The notes beneath the pieces are model-generated. The model was not told where the DNA came from and did no database searches. It saw only the letters and a program-made list of their open reading frames with translations. From an uncultured Lachnospiraceae bacterium (GTDB lineage: Bacteria; Bacillota; Clostridia; Lachnospirales; Lachnospiraceae), in the NCBI GenBank assembly GCA_910588965.1, contig CAJUSO010000010.1, positions 12,141-74,097 on the forward strand: a DNA stretch of 61,957 nt. The letters are read 5' to 3'. Within the stretch, counting starts at the first letter, position 1; every line of letters begins with the position of its first letter. Positions 26,051 through 36,937 of this stretch are shown here, in pieces. Both the position numbers and the translations under genes were made by a program.

Positions 26051-26124
26051 ATAGATTACATACCAAAGAGCGCCCTTAGGACAGCAGGCCAAGGATGCGC
26101 CCCAAGAAATAGGAGGGAAAAAAC

Positions 26125-28770
26125 GTGTCAGAATACACGCCGATGATGCAGAAATACCTGGAGACGAAAAAGGAATACCCTGGCTGTATCCTCTTTTACC
26201 GCTTGGGTGATTTTTATGAAATGTTTTTTGAGGACGCCAAGACGGTATCGAAGGAGCTGGAACTAACCCTTACGGGCAAAAGCTGCGGGAAGGAGGAGCG
26301 CGCGCCTATGTGCGGCGTGCCGTTCCATGCCGTGGAGGGCTACCTGAACCGGCTGGTGGCCAAGGGCTACAAGGTGGCTATCTGCGAGCAGGTGGAAGAC
26401 CCCAAGATGGCCAAAGGCCTGGTGAAGCGGGAGGTAGTGCGGGTAGTCACCCCTGGCACCAACCTGGACGCCCAAGCCTTGGACGAGACAAAGAACAACT
26501 TTATCATGTGCATCGCCTATCTGGAAGACCGGTACGGCGTTTCCATTGCAGACGTCAGCACCGGGGACTATTATGTAACCGAGGTGGAGGGCAGCCAAAA
26601 GCTTTTGGATGAAATCTATAAATTTTCCCCTTCCGAAATTATCTGCAATGAGGCTTTTTTTATGGCAGGCCTGGACTTTGAAGATTTAAAGCACCGCCTG
26701 GGGGTTGCCATCTACGACCTGGACGCCTGGTATTTCAGCGATGAGACGGCAAAAAGCACCTTGCTGGGCCATTTCCAGGTTTCTGATATCCAGGGGCTGG
26801 GGCTTAAGGACTATGAATGCGGTACAATCGCTGCAGGCGCACTGCTGAAATACCTGTACGAAACCCAGAAGAACAGCCTGTCCCATATGACCTCCCTCCA
26901 GTTCTACACCAGTGGGAAATATATGGTCATTGACAGTTCCACCCGGCGGAACTTGGAACTGGTGGAGACGCTGCGGGAGAAGCAGAAACGCGGCTCCCTG
27001 CTCTGGGTGCTGGACAAGACAAAGACTGCCATGGGCGCCAGGATGCTGCGCAGCTTTGTGGAGCAGCCATTAATTGAGAAAACAGAAATCCAAAAACGCC
27101 TGGACGCCATCGGGGCCTTGAACCAGAACGCCATGGCAAGGGAAGAAATCCGGGAATACCTAAACCCTGTTTACGACCTGGAACGCCTGATTAGCCGCGT
27201 CACTTACCAGACCGCCAACCCCAGGGATCTGATTGCCCTGAAAAGCTCCTTAGGGATGCTCCCCCATATCCGCACGCTGCTGGATGAGGTACAGGCTCCC
27301 CTGCTTCAGGAAATCCATGCAGGAATCGACGCTATGGAGGATGTCCGCAGCCTGATAGAGGCATCCATCTTAGAGGAGCCCCCTATTTCCGTCCGGGACG
27401 GGGGCATCCTCAAAGAGGGGTTCCATGAAGAGGTGGACCGGCTCCGCAAGGCCAAGACCGAGGGAAAGACCTGGCTGGTGGAACTGGAGGCGAAGGAACG
27501 GGAAAAGACGGGCATCAAGAACCTGCGCATCAAATACAATAAGGTATTCGGCTATTACCTGGAGGTGACGAATTCTTATAAGGACATGGTTCCGGAACAC
27601 TACATGCGCAAACAGACCATGTCCAATGCCGAGCGTTACATCACAACGGAGCTGAAGGAGTTAGAGGACATTATCTTAGGGGCGGAGGACAAGCTGGTAG
27701 GCCTGGAATATGAGCTGTTCCGGGAAGTCCGGGACAAGATTGCCGCAGAGGTGCTCCGCATCCAGAAGACGGCCAAGGCCGTAGCGCAATTGGATGTGCT
27801 TGCCTCCCTTGCCCTGGTGGCGGAGCAGAACCATTACTGCCGGCCGGCCATCAGCGAGGGCGGCGTGATAGACATTAAGAATGGGCGCCATCCCGTGGTA
27901 GAGAAGATGATAAACAATGAGATGTTCATTACCAACGACACTTACCTGGACAACAAGGGCAAGCGCATTTCCATCATTACAGGCCCGAACATGGCAGGGA
28001 AGTCCACCTATATGCGCCAGACCGCTTTGATTGTGCTGCTGGCGCAGATTGGGAGTTTCGTTCCGGCAGACAGCGCCAAAATCGGGATTGTGGACCGTAT
28101 TTTCACCCGGGTGGGCGCCTCGGACGATTTGGCCAGCGGCCAGAGCACCTTTATGGTGGAAATGACGGAGGTGGCCAATATCCTGCGCAACGCTACGAAA
28201 AACAGCCTCTTAATCCTAGACGAGATTGGCCGTGGCACCAGCACCTTTGACGGGCTGAGCATTGCCTGGGCTGTGGTGGAACATATCAGCAACCCGAAGC
28301 TTCTGGGGGCGAAGGCCTTATTCGCCACCCATTACCATGAGCTGACAGAACTGGAAGGGAAGCTCCACAATGTAAATAATTACTGCATTGCCGTGAAGGA
28401 AAAAGGCGATGATATCGTGTTTTTGCGCAAAATCGTGCCAGGGGGCGCAGACAAGAGCTACGGCATCCAGGTAGCAAAACTGGCCGGCGTGCCAGACAGC
28501 GTGATAGAGCGGGCGAAAGAAATATCCAAGGAACTGAGCGCCCATGACATTACGGAACTGACGGAGAACCTGCTCCCCGAGAATGGGAAGCATAAGAAAA
28601 AGGCGGAGAAGCTAGACGAGGTGGATTTGGCGCAGATGTCCTTGTTCGATACGGTAAAGGATGACGATATCATAAAGGAACTGGCGGGACTGGACTTGGG
28701 GAACCTAACGCCCATTGACGCATTGAACAAGCTATACCAGCTGCAGAATAAGGTGAAGAACCGATGGTGA
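26125..28770 (+). CDS. mutS: DNA mismatch repair protein MutS
   Basis: This 881-residue protein recognises mismatches and small loops and recruits MutL. The mismatch-binding Phe-x-Glu is in LGDFYEMFFEDA. Connector, core and clamp domains follow, then the ABC-type ATPase with Walker A GPNMAGKST, Walker B LLILDEIGRGTSTFDG and FATHYHELTEL. The C-terminal tail around 800-881 is normal. Translation starts at GTG 26125 behind AGGAGGG. The mutL partner is 9.2 kb away because a giant secreted-protein gene and two small genes lie between them. Confidence 0.97.
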   Translation: MSEYTPMMQKYLETKKEYPGCILFYRLGDFYEMFFEDAKTVSKELELTLTGKSCGKEERAPMCGVPFHAVEGYLNRLVAKGYKVAICEQVEDPKMAKGLVKREVVRVVTPGTNLDAQALDETKNNFIMCIAYLEDRYGVSIADVSTGDYYVTEVEGSQKLLDEIYKFSPSEIICNEAFFMAGLDFEDLKHRLGVAIYDLDAWYFSDETAKSTLLGHFQVSDIQGLGLKDYECGTIAAGALLKYLYETQKNSLSHMTSLQFYTSGKYMVIDSSTRRNLELVETLREKQKRGSLLWVLDKTKTAMGARMLRSFVEQPLIEKTEIQKRLDAIGALNQNAMAREEIREYLNPVYDLERLISRVTYQTANPRDLIALKSSLGMLPHIRTLLDEVQAPLLQEIHAGIDAMEDVRSLIEASILEEPPISVRDGGILKEGFHEEVDRLRKAKTEGKTWLVELEAKEREKTGIKNLRIKYNKVFGYYLEVTNSYKDMVPEHYMRKQTMSNAERYITTELKELEDIILGAEDKLVGLEYELFREVRDKIAAEVLRIQKTAKAVAQLDVLASLALVAEQNHYCRPAISEGGVIDIKNGRHPVVEKMINNEMFITNDTYLDNKGKRISIITGPNMAGKSTYMRQTALIVLLAQIGSFVPADSAKIGIVDRIFTRVGASDDLASGQSTFMVEMTEVANILRNATKNSLLILDEIGRGTSTFDGLSIAWAVVEHISNPKLLGAKALFATHYHELTELEGKLHNVNNYCIAVKEKGDDIVFLRKIVPGGADKSYGIQVAKLAGVPDSVIERAKEISKELSAHDITELTENLLPENGKHKKKAEKLDEVDLAQMSLFDTVKDDDIIKELAGLDLGNLTPIDALNKLYQLQNKVKNRW

Positions 28771-28854
28771 GCCGTCTGGGGCAGGCGCGGATATTCTTTT
28801 ATATGGGGTGGAGGATGGAGAATGGATGCGGATTGTGCAAAATCCACTAAAAAT

Positions 28855-28921
28855 CCCCCTAAAATTCCAAAAACCCCCACCTATTTTCTGGTTTATAAAA
28901 ATGTTATACTCCTTTTAGGGG
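28855..28921. promoter_or_regulatory. inverted repeat around the promoter region of the GH92 gene
   Basis: CCCCTAAAA (28856-28864) and TTTTAGGGG (28913-28921) form a 9-bp inverted repeat flanking TATACT at 28905-28910, a likely -10 box with a poor -35. The arrangement would suit an operator or a weak leader hairpin. The only direct evidence is the repeat and the -10 match. The rest of the gap from 28771 to 28980 shows only a good AGGAGG ribosome site before the ATG. Confidence 0.35.
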
Positions 28922-28980
28922 AAAAATCACTAATAGCCCAGAGTAACCAGACATGATTTTGTAGAAGGAGGAAACGGAAC

Positions 28981-31900
28981 ATGAAAAAACCAAAACGATT
29001 TCTGAGCCTGCTTTTGGCATCCGTCCTGGCTGTCACTTCTATCCAGCCAGCTTATGCAGCGTCTGCGGGTTCAGGAGAGGCTGCCCCAATTGCAGCAGAA
29101 GCGGAAGCCACAGATTACACCCAGTTTGTCGATCCCTTCGTAGGGACCCAGGTAGATTATGGCCAGCTCTTCCCTGGCAGCGTCGTCCCCTATGGCCTTA
29201 TGAAGCTGAACGCAGACACTTACCCCCACAACACTTTAGACCACGCAGGCTATGATTATGGCAAGAGCCAAATCGAAGGCTTCACCCATACCAGGGTGGA
29301 AGGCGTGGGCGGCCAGGGCTCCGGCGGCGACATCTTGGTTACGCCGACGTATGTCCGCTACACAGATAAGCCAAGCGCTGATTCACGTGCCATGCAGATT
29401 GTAAAGGACAAGTATGGCAAGAAGGTGGAAGACGCCTCCCCAGGGTATTACACCGTGAACCTGTGGCCGAAAAAAGGAACTGACAATAACGTAAGAGAAG
29501 ACCGCAGCGCAGGTAGCATCAAAGCGGAGCTGACAAGCGACGTGCGCACAGGCTACCACCGTTACCTGTTGCCGGAGGATGGGGAAATCTCCCTAGCTGT
29601 GGACATGAAATATACATACCACCCCAGGAGCAGGGACGTTATCCTGGATATTGAGGAAGGCAAGGATAAGGTTGCCCTTTCCGGCCGCTTTTCCGGGGCA
29701 AACGTAAGCGGGAATGGCAAGTATACTATGTATTTTTATATGGAAACCAGCCAGCCGGCCGTTGATGTGGATATCTGGGATGCAGGAGGCTTCCAGGCCT
29801 ATGCGGGCAAGACGGTTACCGGCGACGATGTGGGCGCTGTCTTAACCTTCCTCGGTAAAAAGGACGTGCCGTTAGAGGTTAAGGTGAGCGTATCCCCTAT
29901 CAGCGCAGAGCAGGCGAAGAGGGATATGGAAGCAGAAATGCCTGGCTGGGATTTCAAGGAGGAGCGGGCACAGGCAAAACAGGCATGGAATGACGTGCTG
30001 GGCAAGGTGAAAGTCACAAGCTCCAAGGCCAGCGACCCTGACGGCACGAAAAAGCGCCTGTTCTATACCCACCTATACCATATGTTCACGATGCCTATGA
30101 ACGCTACCAGCACAGACGGCACCTTCCGGGATATCAGCCCGGACAACAACGTAAAGGTGGCGGACGGGTATACCCATTATGATTCCTGGACCCTTTGGGA
30201 TGATTTTAAGAAATACCCCATCATCGGCCTGGTGCTGCCGGACGTCTATGCAGATATTGTACGTTCCGTGGCAGACGGCTTAGAGGCCGGGTTTGCTACC
30301 TGGAGCCATAATTTCCAGGTAGTGCCTAACATACGGACAGAGCATGCCGTGGCGCTTCTGGCAGACGGCGTGGCAAAGGGGATGACGGATATCCCGAACC
30401 TGGCAGCGGCCTATGAAAAGGCAAAAGAGATTTCAGATAAGGTTACGGATGCAGACCGGCGCGGCCGGGCAGACCGTATGGTGGAATACTGTTATGACGA
30501 CTGGGCAATCTCCAAGCTGGCTCAGGTGCTGTATGACCAGACCGGGGATGGGAAATACATGGAAGATTACCAGAAGTACGCCACACGGGCATTCCTGTAT
30601 AAGGAACTGTACCGGGAGGATGCAGTCATCCCAGCTGCCCAGTACCAGGATATGGTAGGGATGGGTGAGAAGCCGGTAGGTTCTGCCCCGATGGGCCTTC
30701 TGTGGGGCAAAAATGCAGACGGCTCTTGGAAAGGCGGGAACCCGGAAGCCATTGGGAGCGGGCAGGGGCTGTACCAGGGCTCCTTGTGGCAGTATACCTT
30801 CTGGGATACCAATGACGTGGCAGGGCTTATGGACCTGATGGGCGGCAAGGACGCCATGTACCGCCAGCTTTCCTACCTGATGGGGGAATATGACCCAGAG
30901 AATGGCGCCCGGATGCTCCATACCAGCGATAATGAAATTGACATGCATTCCCCGTACCTGTTTAATTATGTGGGGCGCCCATCCAGGGCACAGTACTGGA
31001 CCCGGCAGATTTATGGGGACAAATCCTTTACCTGCGGGTATACAGGCTCCGGCGGTTCCAAACAGTACCTGTATAAGCTGCAGCCAGCCGGATACCTGAA
31101 TGGGATGGACGATGATGCCGGGACGATGGCTTCCGCCTATGTGGCAGCGGCCATGGGCTTGTTCCCTGTGACGCCGGGGGATCCCACCTTCCAGATTACT
31201 TCCCCGTTTTTTGAGGAAATCCGCTTAGATGTAGGGAATGGCAAGGAATTTGTCATCCAGGCAGACAATGTGTCTTATGACAACAAGTATATCCAGTCTG
31301 CAACACTGAATGGGGCAGGGTTTGAGCGCACCTGGCTGGATTATGAGGAGATTTCCAGGGGTGGGACAATCCGCTATGTGATGGACAGCGAGCCCTCCGA
31401 TTGGGCGGCAGGCGCAGCGCCCGTGCCCTCCATGTCGGATACCGTGGATTCTTCCATTTATGAAGACGAGCCCATTGCTTTCTCTTCCATGGCGTTTTTG
31501 GAAGGGGCAGAAAATGACGGTGCCATCGGGAATGAGATTACCATTTCCTTGCGGGATGAGGCAGTTTCCTTCCAAGGCGAGGCAGGGAAGGAAGCCGCGG
31601 CAGGCGCCTACCGCGTATCGGGCGTGCCCGAAGGCCTGAGCGTTAAGCTGGTAAAGGAAACGGATAAGTCCCTGCGCTTAAGCCTGGAGGGGAAAGCCCA
31701 GAAGCATGGGATTTCCGACAATATAGACAGCCTTTCCCTGGAGCTGGAGGACAGCCTGTTTACAGGGACGGTGGATTCCAAACGGAAAAACCAGATGCTG
31801 AAGGTACAGTTCCATGACAACAGCATCCAGTATTCCAAGGACAAAATCCAAGAAGGGGAAGATGGGGCTTTCAATGATACCATCGTGGCTTCCTTGACCG

Positions 31901-34900
31901 GGGACGTGGCGTTTGCCGGCAGCCTCCAGGAGGATTTTGTAAAATCAGGCAAGCTGACCTACCAGGGGCTTCCCGAGGGCATGGGGCTTGCAGCCGTGAA
32001 GACAGGCGAGAGGCAGGTAGAGCTGCGCTTTACGGGCAGGATTACCGGAAAGTATGAAGACCGGGACGGGCTGAAGCTGACCTTTGCCGATGAAGCCTTT
32101 GTAGGGGGCGGCGCGGACTGCATCATTGGCGCAAACCATGGCGGCATGAAAGCTATCCGCATCATTTCCACTTCTGCAAGCCAGGCGGCAGAGCGGCAGA
32201 TTGCCATTGACAGGCTGAAAACCACGGTGGCCAGCATCCAGAAAATGGATCTTGGCATCTATATTGCAGATAGCACCCAGGCAATCGCCGGCCTCCTGGA
32301 GCAGGCAGAGGGTTTGCTGGAGCATGAGGAAACCCTTTCCACAGAGGACGCGGCAGCCATGGCAAAGGAACTGGAGGAAGCCCTGAAAGGATTTGCAAAA
32401 CGCAGGGATGGCGCAAAGAAATTAGAACTGGAAGATTTTGACGCATGGAGCTCCATCCTCCATCCAGACAGCAGCAACAATGGGCCGCTGAAGCTAGAGA
32501 ATACCTCTGACCCTGAGGAATCCTCCAAGACCCAGCAGGTGGCCAATACCTTCCGGGGCGCATGGCTCAAATACGGGATTGATTTTGGGGAAGAAGCGCC
32601 GGACAGCCTGTCCGTCCGCTATTCTGGTTCTAAGAGCTGTTACCCGGATTCTGCTATCGAGCTGCGCTTAGGCGGGGTAGACGGGGAAGTGGTTATGTCT
32701 GTGCCTACGCCTCCCACTGGCGCATGGTCTAACTATACCACCGCCACAGTTGAACTGACAGCGGAAGCAAAAGCCAAGCTGACAGGGGAAAAGATTTTGT
32801 ACCTGGTGTTCACAGGGACCCACCTTAGCGGCGATAAGTACTATGCAGGCAATTTCAACTGGATGCAGTTCAAGAAAGAGGGCACAGAGGAGCCAGGCAA
32901 TGTCCATGATGTGTCTGGCGGGAAGATTCTGGAGGCAGAGGGCTTTGATTCTTGGGAGACCGTGAAGCATCCTTCCGGCAACGGGCCTTTAAAAACAGAG
33001 AATGCCGGGGCTGGCGGCAGCGGCCTGAGCGTTGCCAATACCTTTGACAATGCCTGGATTAAATTTGACAAGATGGATTTTGGCCAGGATGCAGCCAATA
33101 AGATTACCGTAAACTATAAGATGAAGAAAGCGAACTGCCCGGCAGACGCCCGCCTGGAAATCCGGAAGGGCGACCCCAAAACAGGGGAGCTTCTGGCCAC
33201 TGTCCCAGTGCCGGAGGTAGAAATAACCTCAGGGAACTGGTCCCCATGGGTGCTGGCAGAGGCAGAAGTGGAAGGCAGCAAGCTCACGGGCGTGCTGGAA
33301 GATATCTATGTGGTATTCCGCGGGGATATGTCCGGCCACAGCAACTGGTATATCTGCAACTTGGACTACCTGAAGTTTGAATCCGTCAAGAAACAGCAGG
33401 CCTATGACAGGATTGAATTGGAAGACTACCTGGCAGAAGGCGACGGGCTGCAGGCAGAAGACAAAGACGGTGGCAAGGTGGTTGCCAACGTCAACAGCGG
33501 GGAAGGCATCTTAGTGCCGGATGTCCATTTTGGGGACAGCGCCCCAGAAGCCATAACCGTGCGCTATGCGGCTGCGAACAACTGCCATGAGGATGCGCAT
33601 TTTGAAATACGCCTAGGGTCGAAGGACGGGGAGCTGGTTTCTAAGGTTTTCACGCCTGTGACCGGGGCATGGGACAAAAATGCCCAAATCCGTGTGGAAT
33701 TGGATGCAGAAGGCCGGAAGAAGCTGACCGGGGAGCAGGACATCTATATCCTGTTTGGCGGCAGCGGCCGTACCTGGGTAGGGAATTTCAACTGGATCCG
33801 CTTTGAGCAGTTCCTGGACCCGCCTGCGGCAGAAAAAGGATATGGGCTGATCCAGGCAGAAGAAGCAGATGAATTATCGAAAGACTGCTCCATTGAAAAT
33901 GCAGACTATGTAAGCGCGAATGCCGCAGGGGCATGGCTGCGGTTTGACAAGTGTCAGTTTACAGGGGAAGGCCTCGGGAAGCTGTCCGTCCAGTATGCCC
34001 AGAACGGCGCAAATATGGGCAGGGATGCAAAGGCAGAAATTTACTTTGACAGCAAGGATAAGCTAGCGCCTGACGCCGTGATTGACTTGCCAGAAACGTC
34101 CTCTGGCAGCGACAGCTACCAGACGGCGTCCGTCACATTCGAACGCCCAATTACAGGGGAGCATACGTTATACCTGGTACTCAGGGCGGAAGCAAACGGA
34201 AGCAGCCGGACGGCTGTAAAGCTGGACTGGATCCTGACCCAAGAGGCAAACAGCCACCTGGACCGCCTGGAATCATTATATGGCGCCTTATCCCAGGCAA
34301 AAAAGAAAGCAGATGTCCAACAGCAGATGGAACAGCTGTTCCTGCCCTTACGGGAAGCCCTGTTAAAGGCAGAGCGCCTGCTCCATTCCAGCAACCCAGG
34401 GAAGGATGAGATCATAGAGGCGGAGGATGCCCTTGCCGCATTGGAACGCCCCATTGTGGAATGTTTGTTAAACGGAGAGATGAAATCATTGGTGGAAGCG
34501 GCTGAACAGCTTAGCAGCCAAAACACGGGCGAAGAAAGCTTAGAAGCCTTAAAGCCTTTGGTAGAAGCTGCAAAAGCAATCAAGGCGGGTGACAGCTACG
34601 CAACGTATGCAGCGGCTTACGACGCCTTAAAGCAGGCTTATGATTCCAGGAAGCCTATCCAGGAGAAACAGGCCTTGGCAGAACTTCTGGCAGAGGCAAA
34701 AGAAGCACAGGGCAGCATAGGCGAATACCTGCCAGAATCCCAAAAATCCCTGGCGCCTGCCATAGAAGAAGCGGAAGCTGTTATTGCAGAGGAAAAAGCC
34801 ACCGAAGGGCAGATTGCCGATGCAATGCAAGGGCTTTTGGACGCTATGGGCGCATTAGTCCCGTTTGCGGACAAGGCAGCCTTGGAGCAGGCTGTCGCAC

Positions 34901-36867
34901 AGGCAGTGGAATTGCTGCAGCAAGGAGGGCTTTTGGATGCAGCAAGAAACCTCCTGGATGAGAAAGTAGAAGATGCAAATGCACTTCTTGCCAGGGCGTC
35001 CAGCGAAATGGCGCCTACTACCAACCGGGAATTTTCCATTGGGAAGAAGGAACTTGCGGACGCCATGGAGTGGGCAAAGAGCCTGCCTACCGCGGCAGAG
35101 AAAGCAGCATTTGACCAGTTGAAGGATGAACTTGCAGCTATGGATTTAGAAGGCTATACCCCGGCCTCTGCCCAGGTGTTACGGGAAGCCTTAGAGAAGG
35201 CAGAAGCTTTGGGCGAATATCCTTTGGCAGAAGAGATGCGGGCCGCTATGGAAGCCCTTACGCTGGCCAAAGCAGGCCTGGAAGCAGACAGGACAGCCTT
35301 ATTAAAAGAAATGAACCGGGCAGAAATCCTGCTCCTGCAGGCAGGGCGGTATACAGAAGATTCCCTCCGCGGGCTGGAAACAGCCTTGGGGCATGCAAAA
35401 GAAATTTATGAAAAAGAAGACGCCAGCACGGCGGACATCAAAGGAGCCGTGGAGGATTTGATATCTGCAGAAGAAGGTTTGGTATCTATCCATGCCGTCC
35501 TGGTTACCAAAGGTAACGGAAGCGGGTTTTATGCAGAAAAAGAAAGAGTGGCCGTTACGGCAGACCAGCCGGCGGAAGGGCAGCGTTTTGCAAGATGGCA
35601 GGCCGAAGGGGTTGTTCTGGAAAATGCAGGCCAGGCACAGGTTACCTTTACCATGCCTGCAAATGCAGTTACCTTAACGGCAGTATACGAAGAAATCCCT
35701 GTGGTTTCCGTGACAGATCCTGCCAGCGGCATCACGGTTTCCGGGCGGATTTCCAGCCAGGCAGGATTTACCGTAAAGGAATTTTCCCAAACTGACGCTG
35801 GATACGAAGAGATGAAGTATTTTATGGGCGGCCAGGATGTAATAGGCGCATACGTTATTTCCGGCCTTACCGGAAGCGGGGCATATACCGTAACCTTCCC
35901 GACGGATGCAAAATGGGATGGGAAGCTGCTTACTATCCTGCAGAAGCTTGCGGATGGCAGCGTGCAGCCGTTCCATGTTTTTGCAGAAAATGGCAAGGCT
36001 TCCATAAAAACCAGGGACCTGTCCGTATTTATGATTGGGACCTGGCAGAAAGATGGCAGTGGAGATAGCTTAGAGCAGCTGGAGAAGATTTTGAAAGAGG
36101 TACAGGAGGCCCGTGAAGCTGCAGAAAAGGCACACCAGGACGCAGAGGCAGAACGCCTTAAGGCAGAAGAAGCGTTATTAAACGCCCGGATTGAACAGAA
36201 AAAGGCAGAAGAAGCCCGCGAAGCTGCAGAAAAAGCCCAGAAAGAGGCGGAAGAGGCTAAAAAAGCCGCAGAAGAGGCACAAAAAGCTGCAGAGAAGGCA
36301 AAAGAGGAAGCAGAAAAAGCAGCGAATGAGGAACGGCTGAAGGCCGAGAAGGCCAAAAAAGAGGCCGAGGAAGCCCGCAAAGCTGCAGAAAAGGCCTGGA
36401 AGGAAGCCCAAAAGGTAATGGAGACCATCAAAAAGATGCTGAAAACCGGGAAGGTCTATACCATTGGGAATTACAAATATAAGGTGATAAACGGGACGGC
36501 AAAAGTCCCAACGGTAGCATTGTACCGTACGGCAAAGAAAAATATGAAAACGGCGTCCATCCCGGCCACCATCAAAATCAAAAATATCACATGCAAGGTG
36601 ACAAGGATTGAGCCATATGCATTCCGCGGCCAGAAAAAGCTGCAGAAGGTGACGCTTGGCACAAATATCAAGCGGATCCGCTCGAAAGCATTTTATGGGG
36701 CCGCAAAGCTGAAGATGCTTGAGATAAAGTCCAAGGCGCTGTATCAAGCGGATAAGAATGCGTTCAAGGGCATGGCCTCTAAAGTAACCGTGAAGGCGCC
36801 GAAAGGCTTCCAGAAGAAATACCAGAAGCTGTTAAACAAAAAAGGCGCAAAAATCACTGTGAAATAA
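28981..36867 (+). CDS. giant secreted multidomain GH92 alpha-mannosidase-type protein
   Basis: This protein has 2,628 residues. Signal peptide 1-26 ends at AYA. Residues about 45-815 form a GH92 module: HYDSWTLWDDFKKYP, the acid-type Glu near 652 (SDNEIDMHSPYL) and Asp710-712 (MDDDAGTM) match the family's catalytic regions. GH92 enzymes are calcium-dependent exo-alpha-mannosidases acting on N-glycans and mannans. After a beta-rich segment come four CBM6-like modules (about 1146-1300, 1317-1475, 1476-1617, 1620-1757). FIVAR-like helical repeats (about 1757-2170), an InlB-like beta repeat (about 2173-2240), a Glu/Ala/Lys coiled coil (about 2362-2485) and a BspA-like LRR end (about 2500-2628) follow. 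No LPXTG or S-layer motif is seen, so attachment is unclear. It probably harvests host or yeast mannose glycans. Confidence 0.9.
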   Translation: MKKPKRFLSLLLASVLAVTSIQPAYAASAGSGEAAPIAAEAEATDYTQFVDPFVGTQVDYGQLFPGSVVPYGLMKLNADTYPHNTLDHAGYDYGKSQIEGFTHTRVEGVGGQGSGGDILVTPTYVRYTDKPSADSRAMQIVKDKYGKKVEDASPGYYTVNLWPKKGTDNNVREDRSAGSIKAELTSDVRTGYHRYLLPEDGEISLAVDMKYTYHPRSRDVILDIEEGKDKVALSGRFSGANVSGNGKYTMYFYMETSQPAVDVDIWDAGGFQAYAGKTVTGDDVGAVLTFLGKKDVPLEVKVSVSPISAEQAKRDMEAEMPGWDFKEERAQAKQAWNDVLGKVKVTSSKASDPDGTKKRLFYTHLYHMFTMPMNATSTDGTFRDISPDNNVKVADGYTHYDSWTLWDDFKKYPIIGLVLPDVYADIVRSVADGLEAGFATWSHNFQVVPNIRTEHAVALLADGVAKGMTDIPNLAAAYEKAKEISDKVTDADRRGRADRMVEYCYDDWAISKLAQVLYDQTGDGKYMEDYQKYATRAFLYKELYREDAVIPAAQYQDMVGMGEKPVGSAPMGLLWGKNADGSWKGGNPEAIGSGQGLYQGSLWQYTFWDTNDVAGLMDLMGGKDAMYRQLSYLMGEYDPENGARMLHTSDNEIDMHSPYLFNYVGRPSRAQYWTRQIYGDKSFTCGYTGSGGSKQYLYKLQPAGYLNGMDDDAGTMASAYVAAAMGLFPVTPGDPTFQITSPFFEEIRLDVGNGKEFVIQADNVSYDNKYIQSATLNGAGFERTWLDYEEISRGGTIRYVMDSEPSDWAAGAAPVPSMSDTVDSSIYEDEPIAFSSMAFLEGAENDGAIGNEITISLRDEAVSFQGEAGKEAAAGAYRVSGVPEGLSVKLVKETDKSLRLSLEGKAQKHGISDNIDSLSLELEDSLFTGTVDSKRKNQMLKVQFHDNSIQYSKDKIQEGEDGAFNDTIVASLTGDVAFAGSLQEDFVKSGKLTYQGLPEGMGLAAVKTGERQVELRFTGRITGKYEDRDGLKLTFADEAFVGGGADCIIGANHGGMKAIRIISTSASQAAERQIAIDRLKTTVASIQKMDLGIYIADSTQAIAGLLEQAEGLLEHEETLSTEDAAAMAKELEEALKGFAKRRDGAKKLELEDFDAWSSILHPDSSNNGPLKLENTSDPEESSKTQQVANTFRGAWLKYGIDFGEEAPDSLSVRYSGSKSCYPDSAIELRLGGVDGEVVMSVPTPPTGAWSNYTTATVELTAEAKAKLTGEKILYLVFTGTHLSGDKYYAGNFNWMQFKKEGTEEPGNVHDVSGGKILEAEGFDSWETVKHPSGNGPLKTENAGAGGSGLSVANTFDNAWIKFDKMDFGQDAANKITVNYKMKKANCPADARLEIRKGDPKTGELLATVPVPEVEITSGNWSPWVLAEAEVEGSKLTGVLEDIYVVFRGDMSGHSNWYICNLDYLKFESVKKQQAYDRIELEDYLAEGDGLQAEDKDGGKVVANVNSGEGILVPDVHFGDSAPEAITVRYAAANNCHEDAHFEIRLGSKDGELVSKVFTPVTGAWDKNAQIRVELDAEGRKKLTGEQDIYILFGGSGRTWVGNFNWIRFEQFLDPPAAEKGYGLIQAEEADELSKDCSIENADYVSANAAGAWLRFDKCQFTGEGLGKLSVQYAQNGANMGRDAKAEIYFDSKDKLAPDAVIDLPETSSGSDSYQTASVTFERPITGEHTLYLVLRAEANGSSRTAVKLDWILTQEANSHLDRLESLYGALSQAKKKADVQQQMEQLFLPLREALLKAERLLHSSNPGKDEIIEAEDALAALERPIVECLLNGEMKSLVEAAEQLSSQNTGEESLEALKPLVEAAKAIKAGDSYATYAAAYDALKQAYDSRKPIQEKQALAELLAEAKEAQGSIGEYLPESQKSLAPAIEEAEAVIAEEKATEGQIADAMQGLLDAMGALVPFADKAALEQAVAQAVELLQQGGLLDAARNLLDEKVEDANALLARASSEMAPTTNREFSIGKKELADAMEWAKSLPTAAEKAAFDQLKDELAAMDLEGYTPASAQVLREALEKAEALGEYPLAEEMRAAMEALTLAKAGLEADRTALLKEMNRAEILLLQAGRYTEDSLRGLETALGHAKEIYEKEDASTADIKGAVEDLISAEEGLVSIHAVLVTKGNGSGFYAEKERVAVTADQPAEGQRFARWQAEGVVLENAGQAQVTFTMPANAVTLTAVYEEIPVVSVTDPASGITVSGRISSQAGFTVKEFSQTDAGYEEMKYFMGGQDVIGAYVISGLTGSGAYTVTFPTDAKWDGKLLTILQKLADGSVQPFHVFAENGKASIKTRDLSVFMIGTWQKDGSGDSLEQLEKILKEVQEAREAAEKAHQDAEAERLKAEEALLNARIEQKKAEEAREAAEKAQKEAEEAKKAAEEAQKAAEKAKEEAEKAANEERLKAEKAKKEAEEARKAAEKAWKEAQKVMETIKKMLKTGKVYTIGNYKYKVINGTAKVPTVALYRTAKKNMKTASIPATIKIKNITCKVTRIEPYAFRGQKKLQKVTLGTNIKRIRSKAFYGAAKLKMLEIKSKALYQADKNAFKGMASKVTVKAPKGFQKKYQKLLNKKGAKITVK

Positions 36868-36937
36868 AAAAGGGATTGCACACGTACAAATCATATTTTA
36901 TCTTATAGGAACCGGAAGGGATTTCCGATAAGGAGAA

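Noticed and set aside
35529..36431. 300-residue minus-strand frame opposite the GH92 coiled coil
   Set aside because: It is a Ser/Ala/Phe-rich complement of Ala/Glu/Lys repeats, with no ribosome site and no homology pattern.
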